A stretch of DNA of 64,000 bases from Aedes albopictus (taxonomy: Eukaryota > Arthropoda > Insecta > Diptera > Culicidae), in the NCBI RefSeq assembly GCF_035046485.1, contig NC_085137.1:479161396-479225395 (forward strand), given 5' to 3'. Under the pieces are notes generated by a model. The model was not told the DNA's origin, made no database searches, and saw only the letters and a list, made by a program, of their open reading frames with translations. Below are positions 41,013 to 51,534 of the stretch, piece by piece. Within the stretch, counting starts at the first letter, position 1. Every line of letters starts with the position of its first letter. A program made the translations under genes and the position numbers.

Positions 41013-43378
41013 CCTTACGATGAACAACAACAATTTCTTAAAGACAATAAGAACTCTGGATCTGGAAGCAAAAACAAAGATTCACTCTGGTTGCTAAACT
41101 TATAGACCAAGGTGGCCATCGATAGGCTTTCAAAATGATCCAGAGTATCAATAAAAAAACCCTATACGTAACCCTAGATAAAAAAAAATCGGATGATATT
41201 GGGATAAATTGTAGTGGTCCAGGAGACAATTTTCTAGGACAACCATTTTCAGGTAGGCCTGGTTCTTGTCAAATGGTTCCTAGTCACATTGAACACTTCT
41301 CAGATATGATTTTGAACTCATGGTTAGTACTTCTCCAAGTCCTCCTGAGCGTGTTTCTCATTATCCATGCAAACTCTGACCAGTAACAGATAGAGCAGAC
41401 TCCCCTATTCCTGATGATGGGATTAGTTTACTTAAATAAATTGAGATGCAATGGTTGTTCTGCCCTTTTCACATGTTAGTCTAGATTTTCCTCAATTCTA
41501 CCCATCGGACAACGGATGAACGCACAAGAACCGAGAAATCTGGCTTCCCTTCTCGGGGCCCAGCCCGGGATGAGAAATTGGACTGTCGGGTCTATTTCAA
41601 GCATTCTACTGTGGCCTGCATACAACTAAGTACTCCCCAAACAAAAAACGCATATAAACCCTACGCATTCCCTGCAGTACGAACCCAGAGAGCAGCAGTC
41701 GGTCGATTTTTTTTTCTGCTGTCCGTCCTTTAGTTTTTCCTTTAATTTTTTCGTACACAGAGCTCCCGGAGGATACTTTCCACCGACGACCGTCCGACCG
41801 ACCGATCGGCATCTACCGAATGTGCCTTATGCACATGCCACTACTGCTGGAGCCGTGCAACTCGAATTGGGTTTTCGTCCGAAGCTCCTACTACTGCTGC
41901 TGCTGCTGCTGCAGCAGCAGCAGCAACTACCCACTTCTACTGCGGAGCCCACTCGAGTGTGCATGGATTTTTAGGAAAATCTGGAGCGGTTCGCTTCGAG
42001 GAAGATATACTTTTTCCTGCGTTCATTTATTGATCTTGGGGATTCGGGCTGAATGGGAGGTAGTACAAAAAAAAAACCCTGGTGCCTAGCCTAGCCTAGC
42101 GACGCAGCAGCATTCCCAGGGATCGAATTGATTCGAACGGTCGCTGGTTCGCTGCCGCCGGAAAGGAAAATACTCTCTTGGAGCTTTTTTTTTCGATGCT
42201 ACGAACGGTTCCTCCTGTTGTCATAGCCGCTCCGTTGGAGTTGGAGAAACACCACACACACGTGATTGAAACGTAAATATGATGCTGTAGTGCATGGTGA
42301 CTGCGAGAGCTGGGAAGGGGCGATGGTGAGCTTCATCAACTTTTGATTTCGGTTTCGATGTGGGCGGAAGGATGGAGAAGCAGGTGGAAAAGCACAAGGT
42401 TCGGTGTGGTGCATCTTTTGTTTGTCCCAAAAGACTCGTAACCGACATGGAATGACGCACTCTAGTTCGGGAGGAACAATGAGAAGCCCGGAAGGTAATC
42501 GGATTGCAAGTTGGATGCGTCTATGCTTTTCGTAGACTTTTGTTTTTTCATCTTCGTCTGACGTCTGAGTCTAACTGAGTCAATCGTTAATTTAAACAAA
42601 TTTCAACTTTATAAAATCTTTTGCCTTTTAGTTATACAGTAATACAGGAGCATTCAGAAGCCTTGTTTTACATCTGTCACATGCGACTATAGAGACAATT
42701 ATTAATCAAATTGGGTTAAGGTGTCTTACTGCATCACTAAGTTTTCAAACGAATCATTGAATTTTTGTTTTTCAATGATTGTTTGCCTCGCATTTTTGAA
42801 GTGATACAAAACTGTCAATTCTGCAGTAACGCAGCAGAAAAAGTATCATCGCAATCACTGCGAGTGAGCATACAGGATGATACTTTTTCATACGAATATT
42901 CGCTTTGGTGGCAGAGAATTATCACTTTGAAATTTTGAGGCTCATATCCAACATGGCTGCCGAAGCTGATGATGCCGTAAAAAGCCTTAAAGAGTCCATA
43001 ATGCATTCATATAAAAAATAGACACAAATCTATCGCAGCAAAAAATGGCAGCACAAAGAGGGTCTAACTGCTGAAGCACAGGGCAGCATGGATCGAAACG
43101 ATATGCGTCGGTTTTAAACAAATGGCAATGGTGTGCGACATGTGACTGCGCCAGTGCCCGTCATTTGAAATAACGGGGGCGATTGATTTTCTGACAGACA
43201 AAACAATCTAGGGTGGCAGCTAGATGAGAGGAACATTTCGAAAATTTGTTGAATGGTGCCAACTAAGGCATGCTATGTAAAAGGTCTAACAAAACTGATG
43301 ACAGTCAATCAGTGAAATCACTAACACTCGATAAGGCCCACATTCAGCTAAAAAACAGTAGTGAGAAGATGTATCCAT
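41013..43378. other. Mostly unique DNA; GC-balanced island at 41.5-42.5 kb
   Basis: The island contains C-rich and CTG-repeat DNA and short frames on both strands, none with a recognisable domain. It could hold regulatory or untranslated host sequence. The part at 42.6-43.38 kb is AT-rich and unremarkable. Confidence 0.35.
41894..41924. repeat. (CTG)n(CAG)n perfect palindrome
   Basis: Six CTG triplets run directly into CAG triplets, centred on CTGCAG at 41909-41914. The strand is thus a perfect hairpin of about 28 bp. Confidence 0.9.
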
Positions 43379-43489
43379 TAAGGACTGTATCGATAACTAC
43401 GAGTACACCTGAAAATTGATATATTGAAAATGTTTCATATGTTTTGTAAATTAAATTCAATTACATTGTTTATTGACCATCTGAAGAGC

Positions 43490-44712
43490 CCATGACATCA
43501 ACATATATTTCTCACACCTTCTTGTTGATGTTCTTCATGAGATTTTGGACAACCGTTCCGTCTATGGTTTCGCTTACGTTGACCCAGTCTTTCTTGAATC
43601 TGATAACGTCATCTGCTCCTCTATCAATGAGCCTTGTTTGTGGGAAATTTGGAGAATCAACTGCTTTTTCCACAAATTGGACATTGTTTTCATCGTATCA
43701 GTCCTAGGTGTCCCACGCGTAGTAGCAGGTTGCCAAATCCGACCAAAATAAAGCAAGGCCTTTGTATGAAAGCACAAGTGACAGAATTCGTTTTTGGAGA
43801 CATTCCTTCTGTTAAATTTTGACGTTTATACCCCGTCTACCCCCGTTGGTTTGAACGACACCTCATGCAAACCAACGGGGTTCATTTTTAATTTGAACTT
43901 CTCGTAACCCTGTGGACATCGAAAAACACACTGATGGTAACTCTTTTTGCTTTTTTGTTTTGATTCTGCGTTCCGTTTCACCCCGTTCAATGAGCAGAGT
44001 GACATTTGAACCATTTTTAGTTTGAACGATGTGCAAATAAGCGGGGGTCAATTTAAAAAGTGTTCAGATTAGATGCGGTCAAACCAACGGGGGTAGACGG
44101 TATTTGCGATGGTGAAGAAAGGTAACGATCTGATACCGCATTGACAAATTGCTTGCCTTTTTTTGCAAAAAAACTATTTTTTTTTACCGAATTTGGAAGA
44201 TCCGTTCACAGTATAAATTGTGCCACTGGAAGTGCCTTGTAATCCAATTTGACATTTCATCATCCATAATGATGCACATGTTATTTTTGCTCAAAACATC
44301 GTTGTACAATTTCCGAGCCCGACCAGATCTACCAGATCTACCAGATCTGCCTGAATTTGAATGCGTTTAGGACATTTTTGATTTCGGTAGGTCTTCAGGG
44401 AATTACGCTCCTTTGCTTGCTGAACCATATCTAAAGTTGTTCCACTCTTTTTGAAGCAATCTCTAGAGGATACCTCTGTTTTTCCTTTAAAGATTTTGCA
44501 CATCTTGTTTTCCAAATTTGGCATGGAGGATCCTAGTTTTCTACCGCGCCCGGGTGATCCTTTTAGTGTGTTATGCATACCAAACCGTTTGACAGCATTT
44601 TAAATCGCAGAGAAACTAAACCCTCAAATTCCGTTTACTTTCTTAGCGATAATCCTTTTTCAGAGCAGTACCTGGTCACAATCAATTTTCGCTTCTCTTC
44701 CGTAAGCCATCG
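43490..44712 (-). pseudogene. Tc1-like transposase pseudogene, copy A
   Basis: On the minus strand the N-terminal part runs from ~44712, with a TEEKRK-like start and helix-turn-helix region. The linker 'MHNTLKGSPGRGRK' (GRGRK AT-hook-like) is near 44530-44578, and the basic 'QAKERNSLKTYRNQKC' near 44370-44430. The C-terminal part is at 43490-43820, with 'YFGRIWQPATT' and, toward the end, 'NGCPKSHEEHQQ'-like residues. The middle, where the first catalytic aspartate region lies in copy B, is largely deleted between ~44140 and 44300, and frames shift repeatedly. The family is close to the mosquito IS630-Tc1-mariner group. Confidence 0.75.
43831..44100. mobile_element. TA-flanked MITE nested in Tc1-like copy A, 270 bp
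   Basis: Inverted ends 'CCGTCTACCCCCGTTGGTTT' and 'AAACCAACGGGGGTAGACGG' are flanked by TA (43829-43830 and 44101-44102). The Tc1-like copy B has the uninterrupted sequence around a single TA near 57085, so this is a demonstrable later insertion. Additional internal CAACGGGG and AACCATT motifs give sub-hairpins. Confidence 0.85.
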
Positions 44713-44723
44713 CATTGTTCCGC

Positions 44724-44893
44724 CCATATAGCCGAGGCGGTAAACGCACGGGTATTCAGCATGACCATGCTGAGGGCGACGGGTTCGATTCCCGGTCGGT
44801 CCAGGATATTTTCGTAAAGGAAATTTCCTTGACTTGACTAAGCTGAGAAGCAGGCTTTGTCCCAGGAGGACGTTACGCCAAGAAGAAGAGAGG
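44724..44893 (+). mobile_element. tRNA-headed SINE nested in Tc1-like copy A, 10-bp TSD
   Basis: The head 'CCATATAGCCGAGGCGGTAA' (box A-like) is followed by 'GACCATGCTGAGGGCGACGG' and the box B-like 'GGGTTCGATTCCCGGTCGGT'. A shortened body 'AAAGGAAATTTCCTTGACTT' and the end 'GGACGTTACGCCAAGAAG' complete it. Direct repeats ATTGTTCCGC at 44714-44723 and 44894-44903 are the target-site duplication. Compared with the copies at 19694 and 22689, the middle ~100 bp of the body is missing. Confidence 0.9.
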
Positions 44894-45050
44894 ATTGTTC
44901 CGCTTGAGTTAAAACTTTTACTATTAAAGAAAGGCTATCGTTTGTTTGTAACGCTAACAACATATCGACACACAGCAACTGTCAAATGAGACAGACATAT
45001 CCTTTTTCATACAGAGCCTCAAAAGTGTACTCATAATAAGGGTTCAAATA

Positions 45051-45519
45051 ACCATCATTCAGTCATCAGCAATCATCAATTATTCAAAAACAGTTTTCTT
45101 GCTAGATATCCAAAAACCGTCAATAAAATTTATTTCACTGCTATTCAGATGTTGAGTAGAGTACAGTGATAAATTTTCATTACCATTGGTTGTGATTTCA
45201 GCGAAAAACTGATTTTGATTTTCTGGTAAACGATGATGGTTTGTTTCCTCTTAACGATCCATCGCTGTCCATCGGATTCTTATACAGATTTGGGAGGAGG
45301 AAGAGTGACCGAAACAATAAGGGGGGACTTCCTCATGGAGCCCAATCTACATGAAATAGTACAAGCAAGTGTGTGCTAATTACAGATAGTTTTTTCTCCT
45401 TAATTTGACAAACTAGGTACTGTCACAGATCCTGTTCAACAGACTGGGGCCACTTGAGGAACGCAGTACTCGTCGTTCTGGTTTTCGTAAGCACCGGCGA
45501 ACAACAGCTCCGATGTTAA
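45051..45519. other. Unique DNA, nothing recognised
   Basis: AT-rich flank of the Tc1-like element. No credible frame or repeat. Confidence 0.35.
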
Positions 45520-46924
45520 CCTTACGGATGATCCTTTATAATTTACTCCAGAAATGTCTTCAAAAATCACTTTTGAAAACCGTCCATAGATTTGCTCGGT
45601 AATCGCTTCATGAAAATCTTCCTCGGATTCCTTCAAAAAATCTTCCAGGGATTTGTTAAGAAATTCTTCCAGTGGCTCGTTAAAAATTTCTTTTAGAAGA
45701 CTTTTATGGATTGATTTAAACATTATTGTTATTGTAAGACTTCTTTTGGAAAAAATCTACCAGAATTTTATAAAGTCTTGCAAACATTGCTTCAGAAATT
45801 TTTTACGTACCTTGAAAATTTCCCACAGAGATTTCTCCAGATTTTTTTTCCAAAGGATTCTTTGGAAAACCTTGAAATTGAGCCTTAAACATGAATTTTC
45901 TGAAAAAAAAAAATTCCATGAGTTATTTACAGGTTTCATTCGAAAAATCTTCCACGAATTTCTTCAAAAAATCAGATGTTTCTTTAAAAATATCTTCGAA
46001 GTCTCCTTCATAAGTTCCTACAGCTCTCCTTACCTTAAGATTTTGTTCGAGAAAATCGCTTTAGAAATTTATTCCTGAATATTTTGAACGGATTCCTTTC
46101 AACAACCGTTCACAAATTTCTTCGAGAATTGATTCATGAATTTCGTTACAGATTTCTTCAAAAAAAATTTACTGAGAATTTTTTACACATTTTGATGTTA
46201 ATTTTTTTTTTCTGAAATCTTCTAAAATTCAAAAATTCTTAAAGCGGTACCTTTCAAAAATCTACCGCAAATTTTTCACGAAATTTCTCCAGCGATTGCT
46301 TCAGATATTCCTTTTCCTACAGAAATTGCTCCAAGAAATCGTTTAGAAAGTCTCAGAAATCTTCAGCTATTTCTTCACGAGCACCTCCACAGGTTTTTGC
46401 GGTAATTCATACTGAGACAACTACATGAGCTCTACTGGGTTTTCCACTATATATTTTATCATAAATTCCTCTCAGATTTCCTTAAACGATAGCTCTAGGA
46501 ATTTGATTCAATAATTTCAGTGGAGGATTTTTCCAGAAAATATTTAAGCATATTTCAAGAGGTTCTTTTAGGTATCCTACATGGGAAGTTTTCACAAGGC
46601 ATTTCTCTAGTTTTTTTTCAGAAAATTCTCATCCGATATCTGCAGTGCCGCACGGAAAAAATAAGATCAGTCTTCTTCTAATCATTGATTATTTATTGCA
46701 AACGTGGTTCACTTCACTTTGCTCACAGCGTACAATATCTTCAAACATTTTCAAACCGATATTTTCCAGACAAATAACTGCAGAGATTTCTACAGACATT
46801 CTAGAGATTTCGTCAGAAATTCTTTCTAGAAATCAATTTGAAAATTCCTTCCGAAATGTATTTAGAAATTGACAAATGATTCCAACTGACACTTTTGCCA
46901 GGGATTCCTTAGAAAGTATCTTTA

Positions 46925-47130
46925 AGGCTCTATTGAGAATGGCAAATATCCCAGAACTAAAAAAAGCACTTTTTTTCCAAAATGATCAGCAAATCAAAGA
47001 AAATAAGAATGTCCGATTGTTTATTTAGTCAATTATGAGAATCGGACACACTGGTTTTGTTCGCTTTTTTGTCATTCTGGAGAAAAGTGCTTTTTCAGTT
47101 TCGGATAATATGCGATTCTCATTTGAGCCT
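46925..47130. mobile_element. TA-flanked foldback MITE, 206 bp
   Basis: The left half, beginning AGGCTCTATTGAGAATGG and reaching 'AAAAAAGCACTTTTTTTCC', is mirrored by the right half, 'GAGAAAAGTGCTTTTTC' to 'GATTCTCATTTGAGCCT'. TA flanks both ends (46923-46924 and 47131-47132). The stem is about 60 bp with mismatches. Confidence 0.7.
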
Positions 47131-47654
47131 TAAAGAGTTCTTTACTACTCAATGGAAAAAAATTTAAAAAAATCAGCAGATTCCTTCCAAACTTTTGTTT
47201 TCGGAAATTCCTACAGGGATTCTTACAACTCTTACAAAATTTACGTCTAGAGTTTCTTTCAAAGTTCTTAATAAAATCATTCATAAACTGCTCCGTTAGA
47301 GATTGTCCGATATAGTCTTCCTTCAGAGTTTTCTTTAGAAACTCCATCTCTAGAGACATTTCATCCAAGAATCGTTTTAGAAAGCCTTCCAGATCTGTTC
47401 GGAAAATTCTCCTGGAATTTGTTCGGAAAATCACGGATTCCTTGAAAATAAATCTTCCAGGTACTCCTTTGGAAATCCCTCTTGGAAGACATTCATGAGT
47501 TGCCTTTGACATTGTTGCACGGACTCATGTAGAGAAAATCCCCAAGGATTCCTTTCAAAACATCTTCTTTGGATTCCTTCAACAATTTCTTCAAGGAATG
47601 CAAATAATGTTACAGAAATTCCTCCACGAATTTCTACAGAAATTTCTTACGTCT

Positions 47655-47903
47655 TCTTCTTCTTCTTTATGGCTCTACGTCCCCACTTCGCTTCAACTTA
47701 GTGTTCTTTGAGCACTTCCACAGTTATTAATTGAAGGGCATTCTTTGCCTGCCATTGCATGAATTAGTATATTGGGAGGCAAGTACAATGATACACTATG
47801 ACCAGGAAGTCGAGAAAATTTTCCCGATTGGAACAGGAATCGAACCCACCGTCTCCGGATTGGCGATCCGTAGCCTTAACCACTTAGGCTAACTGGAGGC
47901 CCC
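47655..47903 (-). mobile_element. tRNA-headed SINE with a different head
   Basis: On the minus strand the head is 'GTTAGCCTAAGTGGTTAAGG' with 'GGATCGCCAATCCGGAG' and the box B-like 'GGGTTCGATTCCTG'. The body and 3' end are those of the 44724-type family: 'CGACTTCCTGGTCATAGTG', 'GGCAGGCAAAGAATG', 'TTAATAACTGTGGAAGTGCT' and 'GGGGACGTAGAGCCATAAAG'. It thus looks like a head-swapped relative. Confidence 0.8.
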
Positions 47904-48700
47904 CACTTACGTACCTTGAGAAATTCCCACAAAGGTTTCTCCATGGGTTTCTTTTTAATTTTCACCCAGGACTCTTCCAGAAAACTTTGAATTTGAACCT
48001 TGAACATGAACTTTCATCAAAATAAGTCCATGGATACCTCCGGGAAGTCTTTCGGAAATTTTACGCGGATTTATTCAAAATTCCAGAAGCATGGATTTTT
48101 TTTTAATATCTCTAAGGTTTTATTCAGAAATTCTTCTAAGGATTCCCATAGACTTTTTTTTTTCTAAGGATTGTTTTAGAAATTCATTTCAGAAAAACAA
48201 TCCAAGGGTTCTTTAGAAATTCGATAACAAATTTCTTCTTAAATTGCTTAATGATCTCAACTCTAGGAAATTCTGTACGAATACCTCTAGGAATTCCTTC
48301 AACATCTTCATTAACGGATTTCTTTAGGAATTCTTCCAAAACATTTCAAAGTTTTCTGCTTGATATTTTAACGGGGTTTTCCCAAGGAGTTTCTTCATGT
48401 ATTCCTTTAGGATTTTTCAAAGAAAATTTTCCTTTAATGTCATCTAGAAATTTTCTTCAATTTTTCCATGCCAATAACTTTTGAGATTTCTACAGAATTT
48501 TTACTGGAGATTACTTCAGAAACTCTTTGGAATTGTTTTAGAAATTGTGTCAGAAATTTATGTTGATATATGGTAAATGATTTCTTCTTAAATTTTCTCC
48601 AGAGAATATTCATGAAATATCTTCAGAGAGCTCTGCAGCATTCCAAGAATTAATTTTAAAGTTTCAGTGAGGACTCCTTCCAAACATGGATTTATTTTAT

Positions 48701-49067
48701 TTATGTTCATATATATTCTGATCCATAGTCTCTTGCGCCTGAGAGATAATATTTTCCTGAAGCTCTATCTTCCTTTTGTGGTGGATTCATTTTTCGGCTA
48801 CCCTTGCTTACCTTTATAGCTTCCTGCTCTTCCGGGCCCTCGACTTGTACATCTGGCTTTTGGCAGCTTCTTTTCGTCCGTTACCCTCTGGTACTTCTCT
48901 TCGAAACACTAATTTCTAGGTCGTCTTTGATTGTAGATTGTAGATTGTCCTCCATACCTGATGATAAAGTTTACTGGGAGGAAAGAATATATCCAAAAAT
49001 CAGTCATACCGTAACAAACTACTAGCTATACTGGCCTAGACTAGACAAGTCTGCTCCCAACGGCTGC
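48701..49067. other. Unique DNA, nothing recognised
   Basis: A 73-codon plus-strand frame at 48804 shows no domain; no element ends seen other than the adjoining hAT MITE. Confidence 0.3.
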
Positions 49068-49075
49068 GCCAGAAC

Positions 49076-49292
49076 CAGGGTTGTAAAATGTCAAAAAAAA
49101 AATGTCACTTGGTTATTTGCCATATCACTGCCCCTAGCAGGAAATGGTCATCGACGATATCGTTATTTCACTATAACTAATCAACATTATTGAAGGTTTG
49201 TATTCTCGGATGGAAAGTTGTTTCAAAAATGGTAGAATTGGAAAATGTCATGACATTTTTTCATGACATTTCCGTGACATTTTAAAACCCTG
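49076..49292. mobile_element. hAT-type MITE, 217 bp, 8-bp TSD
   Basis: Begins 'CAGGGTTGTAAAATGTCA' and ends with its near-inverse 'TGACATTTTAAAACCCTG'. Direct repeats GCCAGAAC (49068-49075) and GCCACAAC (49293-49300) differ at one base. The subterminal motif ATGTCA/TGACAT occurs about six times, likely a transposase-binding repeat. Confidence 0.85.
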
Positions 49293-49582
49293 GCCACAAC
49301 CATCTTGTTGGCTATCTTCAACGGGGCTTCTCTGTTGCGTGGAAACGCGTCTTTTATGCTACAGTTTTTTGATGTTCCTACGTTGTGCTTCAAAGCCGTC
49401 TCGTCGGGGATTCTCTGGTTTCTCGGGCCATGTGTCACCTCACCCCCGAGTCGAAATATCACGCGTCGTCTTTGACTTCTTCATGGGAATAATACAGCAT
49501 AACCCTTTTGGTTTCGACTTCATGTGTTTCGATCACTTACTACCTGTATACCACCATCCAGGAGTTCAATATTCCGCGTTCA

Positions 49583-49830
49583 GTGCGCAGGGGGCGCCTA
49601 TAACCACAGCTGATGGTGACGAGTTCGATTTTCAGTCGGTCTGTAAAGGAAATTTCATGACCTTCCTTGAGCATAGAGTATCACCGTGTCTGCCACACTA
49701 TACACACATGCAAAATAATTATTGGCAGAGAAAGCTCTCAATTTATAGCAGTGGAAGTGCTCATAGAACACTAAGCTGACGAAAACTTTATTCCAGTGGG
49801 GGCGTTGGACCAAGAAGAAGGAGAAGAAAA
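49583..49830 (+). mobile_element. Degenerate tRNA-headed SINE (44724-type)
   Basis: The head is eroded ('GCCTATAACCACAGCTGATG', 'GAGTTCGATTTTCAGTCGG'). The body is clear: 'AAAGGAAATTTCATGACCTT', 'GCATAGAGTATCACCGTGT', 'ATTGGCAGAGAAAGCTCTCA' and 'AGTGCTCATAGAACACTAAG', ending in 'CAAGAAGAAGGAG'. It retains the middle body missing at 44724. Confidence 0.8.
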
Positions 49831-51175
49831 AGAAGAAGGAGCGTTCACTGCTTCGGCTGTATGGGCCCTCTCATTCGGATAGTTGAATTCTTGTTTTCCC
49901 CATCCCTCTATGTGGTACAACAAAACAAGCCACCCCAACCGCGAAAACACATGTTGAATGTCGCGCTGGTAATTGTTTAGGTAAACGTATTTCCCCCTGC
50001 AAATATTTAGTTAGGCACCCATCCAGATCACCGCCCATCCACTTCTGCCCTCGCTCTTTCCTCTAAAATTCACGTGGACCACCAAACCACCAAAAATCCT
50101 CGAAAAACCTCTCCCCATCCCCATATCACCTATAATGCAGTGCGGGCAGCGAGCTCATTTTTACCCGTAAATGAAAGTGAAACTCTACCCCCCAAAAGCC
50201 GGTCGGATGCACCCCTAATCGACCCAGATAGGCCTAGTGCCATTGCCGCGAGGACACCCGACTGCCAATTGCAAAGTACATCCTTCCGAACAAACCCCCG
50301 CTACCCAGCCGTAAAACCCATCAGCCAAGCGGGAGTCAGTCAGTCGGCTTCGAAGTGCATAATCGAGGGAGGTGGGTGTGTGCGTGTTGTGTGTTGTGTA
50401 TGCAGTATGCACTCGTGACACCAAACCGGGCCGACCGGCGGCGGCAGCGTGTGTCAATGAAAGCCATCGATCCAGGTGTGAGTTGTATGGCCTGGCCGGC
50501 CAGTGCAGAGTGGGTGGGGCCAAACACACAAACGGCCGCCGCTGCCGCCGCCGCGTATTCAGCCGGCTTTTGGCGCGTGGCGCGTGCCACCAGAATCAGA
50601 AGCTCAAAAACCTGATCCCCGCCGACCGGAATGCACTTTCCCACCAATTGATTCCGGCGGATTTCGGGTCGAGTTCGAGAGGCAGTGTAGTGCGAGTGGG
50701 GAGGGGTTCGGGGTGAACTGCATTTCGGTGCATTCTCCACGGTACTCGTTGAGCGAGTGCCGGTGAACAACACCCACTCGATGCACATTTTTCCGAATGA
50801 CCAGCAGCACCATATCTGCGTGGGAAGGTACGTAAACAGAGCACACTGAATAGGTGCTGGGTACTCGTAAAAGCGGTGCGAATGGCGTTGAGACAAAAAA
50901 GAGAGCTGCTCGGTGGTGATTGATAAAGTGATAGCAAATTTGGCGGGTAATTTGGCACGTGGTCACCGCAGAGAACGACACTCACCCGGTCAATTGCTGG
51001 TGCTGGTTTACAATCGCCGCTCATGCGTGACCAAAAGCCGACTGGCTTTGGTGATGGGCTTCGCTCCAAATGATCCAGGGGAGAACCCTCCTATCCTGTT
51101 TCATATCTAAAAGAAATTAATTTGTATTGAAGAGCTAGTTGAAGATGAATCTCAATGTGAGATCACCGTGTACAA
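49831..51175. other. GC-rich unique island; possible untranslated exon/promoter region
   Basis: About 50.0-51.1 kb is much richer in GC and CpG than its surroundings and free of recognised repeats. Frames of 100-186 codons occur on both strands at the same place, so none is convincing. 'GGGAAGGTACGTAAAC' at 50822 fits a strong splice donor (exon end at 50827). A TCAGTCAGTC motif at 50335 resembles an arthropod initiator, but no downstream element is evident. It could be the 5' region of a host gene on either strand. Confidence 0.35.
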
Positions 51176-51180
51176 AGTTA

Positions 51181-51262
51181 ATACCGCAGGCATCTGTTGA
51201 TGAAGACGCAGACTGTTCTCCACTGATACATACCAGGTTTCACTGGCGTACAGATTCCTCGT
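51181..51262 (-). pseudogene. Short LINE ORF2 C-terminal fragment
   Basis: The minus strand reads, with a frame slip, a version of the 'ExWCxSxExxQRLQxFINRCL' region of a mosquito LINE ORF2: 'CAGTGGAGAACAGTCTGCG' then 'TTCATCAACAGATGCCTGCG'. Only about 25 codons survive. It is comparable with 34050-34115. Confidence 0.5.
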
Positions 51263-51534
51263 TTGAGTTTAACATTCGGATTTTGCTGCGTCGACTAATC
51301 TGATGTATACAATATACAGAATACACAGAAAAAAATTAAGAAATTAATTAAAGACTTTGTGTTTTCGGCCAAGTTGTTAAGCTTACATGGACTTACAAGT
51401 GATGGATCGTTTGATTCGAAATTTCACCAATCTTTTGTAGTGTCAAGTACTGTGTCAAGCACAGAGGCAAACACAGAGAGTGTGTATACGACAGTGTGCG
51501 AGAGACAGGAGACCGCCAGTACATGGAAAGAAAG

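Larger units (their letters stand above)
43381..45050 (-). mobile_element. Tc1-like transposon, copy A, with two nested insertions
   Basis: The left end 'AGGACTGTATCGATAACTAC' follows TA and matches the TIR of copy B (56342-57601). At the right end 'AAAAGTGTACTCATAATAAG' matches the subterminal part, but the outermost ~12 bp are lost. The element lies in minus orientation. It carries a MITE (43831-44100) and a SINE (44724-44893), both with visible target duplications. Aligning with copy B confirms both as later insertions. It cannot encode a working transposase. Confidence 0.85.
45520..48700. repeat. Decayed AATTCTTCCAGA-type repeat tract
   Basis: Imperfect repeats such as 'AATTTCTTCAAG', 'GAAATTCTTCCAGTGG' and 'TTCCTTCAACAATTTC' fill the stretch, interrupted by a small foldback at 46925-47130 and a SINE at 47655-47903. 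Frames of up to 146 codons (K, E, F-rich) reflect the repeat and have no domain. Composition matches 28.3-31.3 kb. Confidence 0.55.

Noticed and set aside
50336..51069. 157-186-codon minus-strand ORFs in the GC-rich island
   Set aside because: Overlapping frames are open on both strands, as expected where stop codons are rare; no conserved motif.
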